A stretch of 64,000 nt of DNA from F1-80-MAGs062 sp046345315 (GCA_046345315.1 JBKDKA010000251.1:25616-89615); one strand, 5' to 3'. Positions 44,617 through 53,249 are shown, counted from the first letter of the stretch. Program-made: numbers and translations. Notes: a model not told the origin generated them from the sequence alone.

Positions 44617-47481
44617 ATGACGAGCCGCTCAGCGAAGAAGAACGTGGGGAAAGCAAAGAAACCGGTCCCTGCCAATCGATCGAAAGTGAGTCCGAAAACC
44701 ACCCGATCTCCGAAGCCGACGGGTACATCACTCAAGGTGACTCAGGATCTGCTGAATCGCCTTTCGAGTGCGGTGATGTTCGCAGACGCAGACTTCGTGG
44801 TCACGTGTGTGAATCAGGCAGCAAAGGAAGTCTTCGAAAGGCATGCAGAGAGTTTTCGAAAGCTCTGCTCGGATTTCCATCCAGAGGCTCTCGTCGGCAC
44901 CAGTCTCGATCGGCTTCATCTGATACCGTCTGATCATCGGACGCGACTCGCGGATCCTCGCAGCCTGCCACTGACAACAGACATCTCGGTCGGTGAGGCG
45001 AGGATTCAGCTGCGAATTACTCCAGTGACAGACCAGAAAGGTCTGCGGAACGGCTTTACTGTCGAGTTGTGCGATGTGACTACTCTCCGCGACAGCGAAG
45101 GGCAGGCAACGGCGATCAACAGGTCGCAGGCCGTGATCGAGTTCAATCTCGACGGGACTATTCGAACAGCGAACGAAAACTTTCTCAAGACGGTTGGTTA
45201 TACCCTCGAAGAGATTCGCGGCAAACACCACTGCATGTTTGTGGATTCCGCGTATGCGGCCAGCCATGAGTATCGCCAGTTCTGGGCCGAACTGAACGAA
45301 GGCCGTTATGGCTCCGGAGAGTACAAACGCTTCGGCAAGGGCGGGAAAGAGATCTGGATTCAGGCATCTTACAACCCGATTCTGGATCTCAATGGCAGAC
45401 CGTTCAAGGTCGTCAAGTATGCAACGGACGTGACTGCGACGAAGCTCCAGAGCGCCGACTATCAGGGTCAGCTGAATGCCATCGGCAAGTCACAGGCTGT
45501 GATCGAATTCAATATGGATGGCACGATCCGTGCCGCCAATGAGAATTTCCTGAGCACGGTGGGGTATACGCTCGAAGAGATTTGCGGCAAGCATCACAGC
45601 ATGTTTGTGGATTCAGCTTACGCAAACAGTCTGATGTATCGCGATTTCTGGGCACGTCTGAATCAGGGACATTTTGACTCGGGTGAGTACAAACGGATTG
45701 CCAGAGGTGGCCGTGAAGTCTGGATTCAGGCTTCGTACAACCCAATTCTTGATCTCAACGGAAAGCCGTTCAAAGTCGTCAAGTATGCGACGGACGTCAC
45801 AGCAGCGAAGGTCCGGAATGCAGATTATGAAGGACAGCTGGCCGCGATCGGCAAGGCTCAGGCGACCATCGAGTTTGACCTGGAAGGTCGCATTCAGACG
45901 GCCAACGACAATTTCCTGAACACACTTGGTTATACGCTGGACGAAGTACGTGGCCGTCACCACAGCATGTTTGTGGATCCCGCCTACGGTAACAGCTCCG
46001 AGTGTCGGCAGTTCTGGGCTGATCTCAAGGCCGGCACTTATCAGTCGGCACAGTACAAACGTATCGGGAAAGGGGGACGAGAAATCTGGATTCAGGCGTC
46101 TTATAACCCCATCTTCGACCTGAATGGGAAACCATACAAGGTTGTGAAATACGCGACGGACATTACTGAAGCGAAGAAGATGGAATTCGCGATCGCAGAG
46201 CGTCAGAAGTCTGACGCAAAAGCGGCTGAAGAGCTGAAGACCAACGTCGCACAGATTCTCGATTTGGCAAATCGTGTGTCCCACGGTGATTACTCAGTCG
46301 AGATTACAGTGGCCGGCGAAGATGGTATTGGTCAGCTTGGGCAGGGACTCCGTAAGTTCTTCGGGGACAAGAAAGTCGCCGAAGCCGCTGAGCGAGAACG
46401 CAATGAGCGAGAGCGTCGGGAAGCTGAGCTGCAGAAGCGAAAGGTGGATCAGGTTCTGCAGATCGTGAACGCCGTCGCCGAAGGAAACTTCGACGTCGCG
46501 ATCCCGGATCTCGGCGAAGATTCCGTGGGCCAGGTTGCTAAAGCTCTTGAGTCTGCGGTTGCAGCGATCCGAAATGCTCTGATCGAAGTCCGCGGTGTGG
46601 CAGAAACGGTTGCTTCGGCCGCATCGCAGCTGACGGCAGCCTCTACCGAGATTTCGAAGGGCGCTCAGCATCAGGCATCGAGCCTTGAAGAGATCACATC
46701 GACAGTGAAACAGAACACGGACAATGCACAGCAGGCGCGTCAGCTGGCCAACGGGTCTCGAGACGTTGCTGACAAAGGTGGTCAGGTTGTTGGTGAAGCC
46801 GTCAAAGCGATGGACGACATCAATCAGGCGTCCACGAAGATTGCCGACATCATTACGACGATTGATGAGATCGCATTCCAGACGAATCTGCTGGCATTGA
46901 ATGCTGCAGTGGAAGCGGCACGTGCCGGCGAGCAGGGTCGAGGCTTTGCGGTGGTAGCGGCGGAAGTTCGTAACCTTGCACAGCGAAGTGCATCGGCCGC
47001 CAAGGAGATCAAATCCCTGATTCAGGATTCCGTCCGGAAGGTGGAGAACGGGACATCGCTGGTGAATCAGTCAGGCCGAACCCTGGAAGAGATCGTCGGC
47101 AGCGTGAAGCGAGTGACAGACATAGTTGCGGAGATCGCAGCAGCGTCGAAGGAACAGCTGACGGGTGTCGAGCAGGTGAACAAGGCGGTTTCGCAGATGG
47201 ATCGTGTGACTCAGAACAATGCATCGCAGACGGAAGAAATGTCCGGGACTGCGACTGCACTGCTGCAGCACGCAGAACAACTGCGTGATGCCGTCGGACG
47301 ATTCAATCTGGGCAGCAGCAATGCAACGGCGGGAGCTCAGAACAATCGCTCTCGTGCGAATTCCGGAAACCAGAAGAGTTACCGGAGCACCGGAAACACA
47401 GCTCGGACGGCCAGTCAGACGCTCGACCATGTGGCCGGGCAGATCGACGCTCTGGTCGGGAACGGCTTCATCGAATTCTGA
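44617..47481 (+). CDS. Soluble chemoreceptor with triplicated PAS domains (MCP 2)
   Basis: 954 residues from ATG 44617 (GGAGAT 9 bp upstream); the open frame extends 64 codons further into non-coding sequence. After a Lys-rich tail and one diverged PAS (about 45-155), three PAS/PAC units follow at 166-287, 288-409 and 410-519, each 122 residues. Two HAMP-like segments come next (LANRVSHGDYSVEI and VNAVAEGNFDVAIPDL), then the MCP hairpin with the canonical tip FQTNLLALNAAVEAARAGEQ. It lacks the seven residues LSLEETA that MCP 1 has at the start of its hairpin (ASSLEEITSTVKQNT only), which removes one methylation heptad. The C-terminus is GFIEF, a possible CheR tether. No membrane helix. Confidence 0.85.
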   Translation: MTSRSAKKNVGKAKKPVPANRSKVSPKTTRSPKPTGTSLKVTQDLLNRLSSAVMFADADFVVTCVNQAAKEVFERHAESFRKLCSDFHPEALVGTSLDRLHLIPSDHRTRLADPRSLPLTTDISVGEARIQLRITPVTDQKGLRNGFTVELCDVTTLRDSEGQATAINRSQAVIEFNLDGTIRTANENFLKTVGYTLEEIRGKHHCMFVDSAYAASHEYRQFWAELNEGRYGSGEYKRFGKGGKEIWIQASYNPILDLNGRPFKVVKYATDVTATKLQSADYQGQLNAIGKSQAVIEFNMDGTIRAANENFLSTVGYTLEEICGKHHSMFVDSAYANSLMYRDFWARLNQGHFDSGEYKRIARGGREVWIQASYNPILDLNGKPFKVVKYATDVTAAKVRNADYEGQLAAIGKAQATIEFDLEGRIQTANDNFLNTLGYTLDEVRGRHHSMFVDPAYGNSSECRQFWADLKAGTYQSAQYKRIGKGGREIWIQASYNPIFDLNGKPYKVVKYATDITEAKKMEFAIAERQKSDAKAAEELKTNVAQILDLANRVSHGDYSVEITVAGEDGIGQLGQGLRKFFGDKKVAEAAERERNERERREAELQKRKVDQVLQIVNAVAEGNFDVAIPDLGEDSVGQVAKALESAVAAIRNALIEVRGVAETVASAASQLTAASTEISKGAQHQASSLEEITSTVKQNTDNAQQARQLANGSRDVADKGGQVVGEAVKAMDDINQASTKIADIITTIDEIAFQTNLLALNAAVEAARAGEQGRGFAVVAAEVRNLAQRSASAAKEIKSLIQDSVRKVENGTSLVNQSGRTLEEIVGSVKRVTDIVAEIAAASKEQLTGVEQVNKAVSQMDRVTQNNASQTEEMSGTATALLQHAEQLRDAVGRFNLGSSNATAGAQNNRSRANSGNQKSYRSTGNTARTASQTLDHVAGQIDALVGNGFIEF
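45112..46170 (+). repeat. Three tandem 366-bp PAS-coding units inside MCP 2
   Basis: Units start at 45112, 45478 and 45844, an exact spacing of 366 bp (122 codons). Each begins with GCxATC and contains the shared protein stretches AVIEFN or ATIEFD, MFVD, WIQASYNPI and VVKYATD. A single copy of the same unit exists in MCP 1, near 43005. Confidence 0.85.
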
Positions 47482-47576
47482 CGCCTCGGGTCGTCGCAGC
47501 AGCAGAATCATTACTCAGACCAGTTGGCAGATTGAGACAAAGTACAACAGTCAGATTTTTCATAAGGAAAGAGATC

Positions 47577-48056
47577 ATGTCCATCAATACCGTATCAGGT
47601 TCAGCAGTCGGTGAGATGACTGAAGGCGGAAGTCAGTTTCTGACGTTTCAGCTTGCCGATGAGCAGTTCGGCATCGACATACTTCGAGTTCAGGAGATCA
47701 AAGGACTGGCTCACCTGACACAGATTCCCAACGTTCCTCCCTACATCAAGGGTGTGATGAACCTTCGCGGAACGGTCGTCCCTGTTGTTGATCTGAGAAA
47801 TCGGTTCAGCATGCCGGCCGCCAGCTATAACCAGTTCACTGTGATCATCATTGTGACCGTGGGCCATAAGGTCATGGGGCTTGTTGTGGATGCCGTCTCC
47901 GATGTTCTGAACGTGGGTGACACCGAACTGGAACAGCTTCCCGAACTGGGCGGCGGTATTGACACCAGTTTCATTACAGGGATGGCGAAGTCCAGCGATC
48001 GCCTGATCACACTACTCGACATCGACCGACTTCTCGGGAACAGTCTTGCTGCGTGA
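47577..48056 (+). CDS. cheW: CheW coupling protein
   Basis: 159 residues from ATG 47577, preceded by AAGGAAAGAG. The frame runs further upstream without coding character. CheW landmarks: LTFQLADEQFGIDILRVQEI near 20-39, the NLRG turn in GVMNLRGTVVPVVDL, and RLITLLDIDRLL at the C-terminus. It links the receptors to CheA and is closely related to the P5 domain of CheA. It is 95 bp downstream of MCP 2 and is followed by a REP-like palindrome. This is the only CheW in the window, so it must serve all three methyl-accepting proteins. Confidence 0.93.
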   Translation: MSINTVSGSAVGEMTEGGSQFLTFQLADEQFGIDILRVQEIKGLAHLTQIPNVPPYIKGVMNLRGTVVPVVDLRNRFSMPAASYNQFTVIIIVTVGHKVMGLVVDAVSDVLNVGDTELEQLPELGGGIDTSFITGMAKSSDRLITLLDIDRLLGNSLAA

Positions 48057-48066
48057 TTAAGAGGCC

Positions 48067-48151
48067 CTGACAAAAGCGGGACAGGTACCCTTCCCCGCCG
48101 ATTTTGTGAGCTTTTTCAGAGTTGTCCGGGAGCCAGTCCCGGTTTTGTCAG
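48067..48151. repeat. REP-like palindrome, type II, copy H
   Basis: Ends in CTGACAAAAGCGGGACAGG and GGGAGCCAGTCCCGGTTTTG followed by TCAG. It begins 10 bp after the cheW stop and could act as a terminator or stabiliser for the upstream transcript. Confidence 0.88.
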
Positions 48152-48244
48152 CCGTTCTGAACATGGGCGCCAGAAATTCCGCTGAGTGTCAGCGAGAGTG
48201 ACGTCAGCCGGGGAATACAGGGACTTCAGAAGTCGCAGGGATTT

Positions 48245-49831
48245 ATGTCGGACGCCGCATCGAGTTTCACACTGACGAAGAAAGAGTTCATCCTCTTTCG
48301 GGATCTGATCTATCGCGAAGCCGGCATCTCAATGGGTGCGGCCAAGCATCAGCTGGTTGAGTCGCGACTTTCGAAGCGTCTGAGAAGCTGCGGATTCTCG
48401 ACGTATCAGGAATACTACGATCATCTGATGAAGGGTGATCCGAATGGTGAAGAGCGGTTGAAGATGATCAACTGCCTGACCACCAACAAGACAGATTTCT
48501 TCCGCGAAGACCATCATTTTCAGTATCTTCGAACGACTGTTTTTCCGGACCTCGAGAAGCGAGCCCGAGAGACGGGAGATCGAAAGATTCGAATCTGGTC
48601 TGCGGCGTGCTCGACCGGGGAGGAACCGTACACGCTTGCCATGACGGTTCTGGATCATTTCGGTCCGACATCGTTTCATGGATGGGATATTCGAGTTCTT
48701 GCGTCTGACGTGGATACGGATGTACTTTCCCATGCTCAGAAGGGTGTCTATGCTGCAGATCGCGTCGCCGACATTCCGAAGGATGTTCTGAAACGACATT
48801 TTCTCAGGACGGCGAAGGGACCGGATGCGCCAATGATGGTGCGCCCGGAGCTTCAGGAACTCGTCACGTTTCGCCGCATCAACTTCATCGAACCCACCTG
48901 GCCGATCAATGCTCAGTTCGACGTCATCTTCTGCCGCAACGTGATGATTTATTTTGACGAAGAAACGCAGGATCGGCTTCTGACTCGGTTTGCCGACTAC
49001 CCGAAACCCGGAGGGCATTTGTTCATCGGCCATAGTGAATCCATTCTTCGCCTGGACCGAGTCTATAAATCTCTCGGAAACACAATCTACAGTCTGCGTG
49101 AGGGCGCCGGCAGAAAAGTCATTCAGCAGCCTGCTTCCGGCTGTGATCAGAGTCCTGCTGCTGTCGCGCGATCGGGTGAGGGCAAAGAGCGGTCATCCGC
49201 GATTCACCGAATCCGGACCGGAGAGATGCAATCACAGAGTATTCCGGAATTCACACCTGCTCAGGTCAACATGCCTTCACACGCGATTATCGTCGGGGAG
49301 GTCAAGGCGAGTGCTGAGCCGATGAAGATCACGACACTGGTCGGATCCTGCGTGGCTGTCTGTCTGTTTGATCCGGAGGCCCGAATCGGAGGCATGAATC
49401 ATTTCATGCTGCCGGCAAGTTCTTCGTCGAATTTCGGCTGTGCCACCTATGGTGTCCATGCAATGGAACTGCTGATCAACAGGATCATGAAACTCGGCGG
49501 CGATCGACGACGACTGGTCGCAAAGGTTTTTGGCGGTGGCAATGTTCTTGGTCGAACTGACGAACCAGGATCCATGCTCGCAATCGGAGAACGAAATGCT
49601 CAGTTTGCGACGGAGTTTCTGCAGACGGACGGCATTCCTGTTTTGTCGCAGAGCCTTGGCGGGACGACAGGCCGGCAGATTCAGTTTCTCACTCATACCG
49701 GTCAGGCATTTGTTCGGCCAGTTGAAAAGTCACTGCCCGATGAAACTGCTGATCGCCGAAGATTTTCTCGCAGGGAGGTTACTGTCGCACCGGAATGCGG
49801 AAGCGTAGAACTTTTTGAGAGCAGTGTCTGA
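48245..49831 (+). CDS. CheR-CheD fusion: MCP methyltransferase joined to receptor deamidase
   Basis: 528 residues. The CheR half is residues 1 to about 285: N-terminal helical segment (FTLTKKEFILFRDLIYREAG), SAM-binding loop IWSAACSTGEEPYTLA, and FDVIFCRNVMIYFDEETQ near 225-245. The beta-subdomain (KGPDAPMMVRPELQELVTF) is like that of pentapeptide-dependent CheR. After a linker the CheD half begins near 345 with LVGSCVAVCLFDPEA (Cys369 nucleophile) and GGMNHFMLPA (His386), then AKVFGGGNVLG and GGTTGRQIQFLTHTG. CheD deamidates glutamines on receptors. It ends in ECGSVELFESSV. The start (ATG 48245) has only a weak ribosome binding site. CheB follows 17 bp downstream. Confidence 0.88.
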   Translation: MSDAASSFTLTKKEFILFRDLIYREAGISMGAAKHQLVESRLSKRLRSCGFSTYQEYYDHLMKGDPNGEERLKMINCLTTNKTDFFREDHHFQYLRTTVFPDLEKRARETGDRKIRIWSAACSTGEEPYTLAMTVLDHFGPTSFHGWDIRVLASDVDTDVLSHAQKGVYAADRVADIPKDVLKRHFLRTAKGPDAPMMVRPELQELVTFRRINFIEPTWPINAQFDVIFCRNVMIYFDEETQDRLLTRFADYPKPGGHLFIGHSESILRLDRVYKSLGNTIYSLREGAGRKVIQQPASGCDQSPAAVARSGEGKERSSAIHRIRTGEMQSQSIPEFTPAQVNMPSHAIIVGEVKASAEPMKITTLVGSCVAVCLFDPEARIGGMNHFMLPASSSSNFGCATYGVHAMELLINRIMKLGGDRRRLVAKVFGGGNVLGRTDEPGSMLAIGERNAQFATEFLQTDGIPVLSQSLGGTTGRQIQFLTHTGQAFVRPVEKSLPDETADRRRFSRREVTVAPECGSVELFESSV

Positions 49832-49847
49832 GCTGAAGGAAACGACG

Positions 49848-50918
49848 ATGGAAAAGATAAGAACCCTGATCATTGATGATTCGGCGCTCATGCGGCAGCT
49901 GCTTACCATGATGCTGTCGAAAGACCCCGGCATCGAGGTTGTCGGAACTGCTTCCGATCCGTATGCCGCTCGTGACAAGATCATGAATCTGAAGCCACAC
50001 GTTCTGACACTGGACGTTGAGATGCCGAAGATGGATGGTCTGACGTTTCTTGAGAAGCTGATGAGCAGCTATCCACTGCCTGTTGTGATGGTTTCGTCAC
50101 TGACGGAAAGGGGTTGCGAAACGACTTTTCGAGCACTGGAACTCGGGGCGTGTGACTTTGTCACCAAGCCGAAGATCGACGTCGCAAACAACATGCAGGA
50201 CCTTCAGGATGAGATCATTCAAAAGGTTCGAGCTGCAGCTTCTGCTCGGCTGAGGACGAAACCAAGAGTATCCTCACCGCGGCTTCAGGAAATCGTCAAG
50301 GCACCCCTGCCAACGGATGCGCTCATCACGAGCACGCACAAAGTGATTGCCATCGGAACTTCAACCGGAGGAACCGAAGCTCTTTCAGAAATCCTCACGG
50401 CACTGCCTCCGGATGCTCCGGGCGTCATTGCTGTCATTCACATGCCACCGGGGTACACGAAATCCTATGCAGAGCGTCTGGATCGATCGTGCCAGATTCG
50501 TGTGAAAGAAGCGGAAGACGGTGACCGAATTCTGCCCGGGCACGCCATCATCGCTCAGGGAGATCGTCATCTCGAAGCATTTCGCAGCGGTGCAATGTAC
50601 AGCATCAAGGTCCGAGATGGTGAGAAGGTCTCCGGATTTCGCCCATCCGTCGACGTACTCTTCCGATCATGTGCTCGATTTCTGGGTACCAATGCTGTCG
50701 GTGCGATTCTGACCGGAATGGGTCGTGATGGTGCCGAAGGGCTTCTGGCAATGCGAAATGCCGGCGCTCACACCATCGCTCAGGACGAGGCGACATGTGT
50801 TGTCTACGGAATGCCGCGCGAGGCAGTGGCCATGAATGCCGCCTCCCAGATACTGCCTTTGCAGCGCATCGCTGCATCACTGCTGAAGAATGCTCAGGCA
50901 AAGAACGTCATGGTCTGA
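49848..50918 (+). CDS. cheB: CheB methylesterase/response regulator
   Basis: 356 residues from ATG 49848, with AAGGA upstream. Receiver domain: Asp10-Asp11, the phospho-Asp56 in LTLDVEMPKMDG, and TKPKIDV with the conserved Lys. The methylesterase domain starts near 168 with the Ser of IGTSTGGTEALSEI, the His in IAVIHMPPGYTKSYAERL, and the Asp in ILTGMGRDGAEGLLAMR. All three catalytic residues are present. CheB removes methyl groups and deamidates receptors on phosphorylation by CheA. It is the last gene of the cluster and ends 35 bp before a strong terminator hairpin. Confidence 0.94.
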   Translation: MEKIRTLIIDDSALMRQLLTMMLSKDPGIEVVGTASDPYAARDKIMNLKPHVLTLDVEMPKMDGLTFLEKLMSSYPLPVVMVSSLTERGCETTFRALELGACDFVTKPKIDVANNMQDLQDEIIQKVRAAASARLRTKPRVSSPRLQEIVKAPLPTDALITSTHKVIAIGTSTGGTEALSEILTALPPDAPGVIAVIHMPPGYTKSYAERLDRSCQIRVKEAEDGDRILPGHAIIAQGDRHLEAFRSGAMYSIKVRDGEKVSGFRPSVDVLFRSCARFLGTNAVGAILTGMGRDGAEGLLAMRNAGAHTIAQDEATCVVYGMPREAVAMNAASQILPLQRIAASLLKNAQAKNVMV

Positions 50919-50953
50919 ACAAACAGCCGAAAGTCGATCGACCGAAAAAAAGA

Positions 50954-50987
50954 AAGACTCCCGAGAACAGATGTTCCCGGGAGTCTT
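50954..50987. terminator. Bidirectional intrinsic terminator after cheB
   Basis: AAGACTCCCGaGAACA pairs with TGTTCccGGGAGTCTT across a two-base loop (one small internal mismatch). It has A-rich sequence on the left (CGAAAAAAAG) and TTTTC on the right, so it can stop transcripts from cheB and from the convergent gene at 51020. Confidence 0.8.
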
Positions 50988-51019
50988 CTGATTTTCTACT
51001 GAGATGCAGGAATTACAGG

Positions 51020-52036
51020 TCAGCTGCGAACGAAGTTCAGTGCTGCGGCTTTCTTACTGTTCAGCTGAAAGCTGAAGCCGTCTGATCCTGTCAGCGTCAT
51101 CGCTCCGGTCAGCTTCTGATTATCGCTGCTTCTCACGAGGATCAGTGATGACTGACCCACACTGTAAGTTCCTTCGAAAGAGCTGTTCGAACCATCCTTG
51201 CTGGTGGCCACCCACACGAAATTTCCGTCAGCCTGAAGTGTGAGCTGAACATTGGAACCATTTGGCAGAGCGGCACGCCACTGACCGATATGTGCAGGCT
51301 GTGAAGGAGCTTCAGCCGAAGCGGTGACTTCCGATGGTGTTGTCTCTGCCGGTGCTGCAAAGCCACCGAGAGCCTCCAGTGCGGATCGCTCCGCGTCAGC
51401 CGTCGGATCGCTACCCTGTGTGACTGCGGGAGCAGTTGTTGTGGCGTTCGACGTGGATGGATCAGCGTTCTGTGCAGAATTTCCGCTGCCGACGGCTGCC
51501 GAATCAACCGGAGCTGCAGTGTTGCCTGAATTGACCGGTGGAGCACCGGTGTTGACTGTGTTCGCACGGAAATTGTTGTTTTGTCCTGTCGCTGCAGATA
51601 CAGCTCCCGGGGCCGACTGTGCAACCGGGGCATTTCCCGGAACAGGTCCATTGCCAGGTCCAGCCTGTACCTGTGAGTTCTGTGAGACGGGCGTCGTCAC
51701 GGATGTCTGCTGGAACAGTCCACCTTCGGCCTGACGAACCTGTGCCACTCGCGTCAGTTGCTGCGGTCGTCGCTGTGGCTGTACAAGAACATTTTGCTGT
51801 ACCCGAGCTGACCGAGGTACGAAGACAACTTCGGGTTCTGGAAATCCCGGGTGCATGGAGACCGGCGGATAATTCGGTGCGACTCGGTAAGCAGGAGCGT
51901 GCGACGAGTAATGGCCCCCGCCCCCTGAATACCCTCGTGATCGACCATGGCAGGCCTGAACGCTGTCCGCCGGAACGACAACGGAAGCTCCGACAGAAAA
52001 CAGTGACAACAGAACGGCAGATTTTGAGAATCGCAT
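51020..52036 (-). CDS. Secreted low-complexity protein with C-terminal beta domain
   Basis: 338 residues from ATG 52036, with GGAAGGG 8 bp upstream; the frame extends further without coding character. A signal peptide is clear: KSAVLLSLFSVGASVVVPAD (about 5-24). A Gly/His/Tyr-rich segment (RGYSGGGGHYSS) and a long Ala/Pro/Gln/Asn/Ser/Thr linker (about 80-240) follow. The C-terminal 90 residues (GQWRAALPNGSNVQLTLQAD, then FVWVATSKDGSNSSFEGTYS) look like an eight-stranded beta fold, as in small secreted planctomycete proteins. No catalytic motif was found. It probably sits on or outside the cell. It is convergent with cheB. Confidence 0.72.
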   Translation of the reverse strand: MRFSKSAVLLSLFSVGASVVVPADSVQACHGRSRGYSGGGGHYSSHAPAYRVAPNYPPVSMHPGFPEPEVVFVPRSARVQQNVLVQPQRRPQQLTRVAQVRQAEGGLFQQTSVTTPVSQNSQVQAGPGNGPVPGNAPVAQSAPGAVSAATGQNNNFRANTVNTGAPPVNSGNTAAPVDSAAVGSGNSAQNADPSTSNATTTAPAVTQGSDPTADAERSALEALGGFAAPAETTPSEVTASAEAPSQPAHIGQWRAALPNGSNVQLTLQADGNFVWVATSKDGSNSSFEGTYSVGQSSLILVRSSDNQKLTGAMTLTGSDGFSFQLNSKKAAALNFVRS

Positions 52037-52142
52037 GGCAAAAACCCTTCCATCAGGAGCTGACAGGTAATGAATGAACCAACCTGAACTGCTGAGCGGA
52101 ACCGGGAAGGATTTGTGACAGCAAATCACAAAAAGTTTATGT

Positions 52143-53249
52143 TCAGCCTGTGAACCTGAGCAGCCACAGCTGCTGGAAGATGATGCACATCAGTGCGCCA
52201 AGGATCATCCAGAGCACTGATGCGACGCTGAGAACCTTGCTTTCTCGCCATTTCAGCATGCTGAAAAGCCGGGGTTCCTGATAGACAGAGACAGTCTTTC
52301 CAAGCAGAGAATTTCGCAGGTCATCGACCATCTCCGCCATCTTCTGATATCGGTCTTTCGGCTCTTTCTGCAGGGCCTTCATGCAGATTTCACTGAGCTC
52401 CCGGGGGATTCGCCGCTTCGGAGCAACTCTACGAGGATCCCTGACCGGATCTTCCAGGATCTTTCGTTTGATTTCCTTGAAGTTGCGCCCCGACATATAG
52501 CTTTCGCAGGTCAGCACTTCGAACAGGATGATTCCCATATTGTAGATGTCGGTGCGTTCGTCAACATCCCCTGTTTCTGTTGCCTGCTCGGGCGACATGT
52601 AAAACGGAGTTCCCTGAACATCCCCTTTTCCGGTCAGGCGTCCCGAAATCCTCTGTTGTCCGCTTCGGATCAGCTGGTTGACGTCTTCGTCTTCCTCCAT
52701 GTCCCAGACTTTGGCCAGCCCCCAGTCCAGCACCATCACCTCGCCGTAATCACCGATCATGATGTTACCGGGCTTCATATCGCGATGAACGACGCCATGC
52801 GCATGGGAGAAGGCCAGACACTGTCCGACATGGATCAGAATGTTGATCAGCTGATCTCGACCGTACTGCTGAATGGTGGCTTCATGCCCGGCGGCGATCT
52901 GATCAAGAATATCTGACAGATCGCGCCCCCCCAGTTTCTTCATCGTGAAGTAGGGGTTACCCTCAGAGTCCCGACTGAGCTCATAAACCGGGATCGTCGC
53001 CGGGTGCGGAATCTGCGCCGTGACGCGGGCTTCTCGGAGGAAACGCTTCTGATAAGTATCCAGGTTCTGAAACTGAGGCTGAAGCGTTTTCATCACGACA
53101 GTGCGGCCGAGATTTTCGTCGACGCATGTGCGCAGAATGGCCTCACCACCCTGTGTCAGGGGCTGAAAATCTTTGTATCGCATGAAGCCGTTTTTGACGT
53201 GCTTCGGCAGATCTTTATCAGTATTTGTCAGCGTGATATTGTCGTTCAC
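52143..53249 (-). CDS. Serine/threonine protein kinase with C-terminal membrane helix
   Basis: 368 residues from GTG 53249 with GAGGG upstream. Kinase motifs: catalytic Lys in VVMKTLQPQF, HRDMKPGNIM (catalytic loop), and DWGLAK in place of DFG, a substitution common in planctomycete kinases. Activation-segment motif GTPFYMSPEQA and DERTDIYNMGIILFEVLTC are intact. The glycine loop is weak (LTQGGEAILRTCVD), so nucleotide binding may differ. One hydrophobic helix (VLSVASVLWMILGALMCIIF) lies near the C-terminus, so the kinase is tail-anchored with the catalytic domain inside. No PASTA or other sensor domain is present. No partner phosphatase is near. Confidence 0.85.
   Translation of the reverse strand: MNDNITLTNTDKDLPKHVKNGFMRYKDFQPLTQGGEAILRTCVDENLGRTVVMKTLQPQFQNLDTYQKRFLREARVTAQIPHPATIPVYELSRDSEGNPYFTMKKLGGRDLSDILDQIAAGHEATIQQYGRDQLINILIHVGQCLAFSHAHGVVHRDMKPGNIMIGDYGEVMVLDWGLAKVWDMEEDEDVNQLIRSGQQRISGRLTGKGDVQGTPFYMSPEQATETGDVDERTDIYNMGIILFEVLTCESYMSGRNFKEIKRKILEDPVRDPRRVAPKRRIPRELSEICMKALQKEPKDRYQKMAEMVDDLRNSLLGKTVSVYQEPRLFSMLKWRESKVLSVASVLWMILGALMCIIFQQLWLLRFTG

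Noticed and set aside
869..48151. Dispersed palindromes as a CRISPR array
   Set aside because: Copies are kilobases apart, not spaced regularly, and no cas gene is present.
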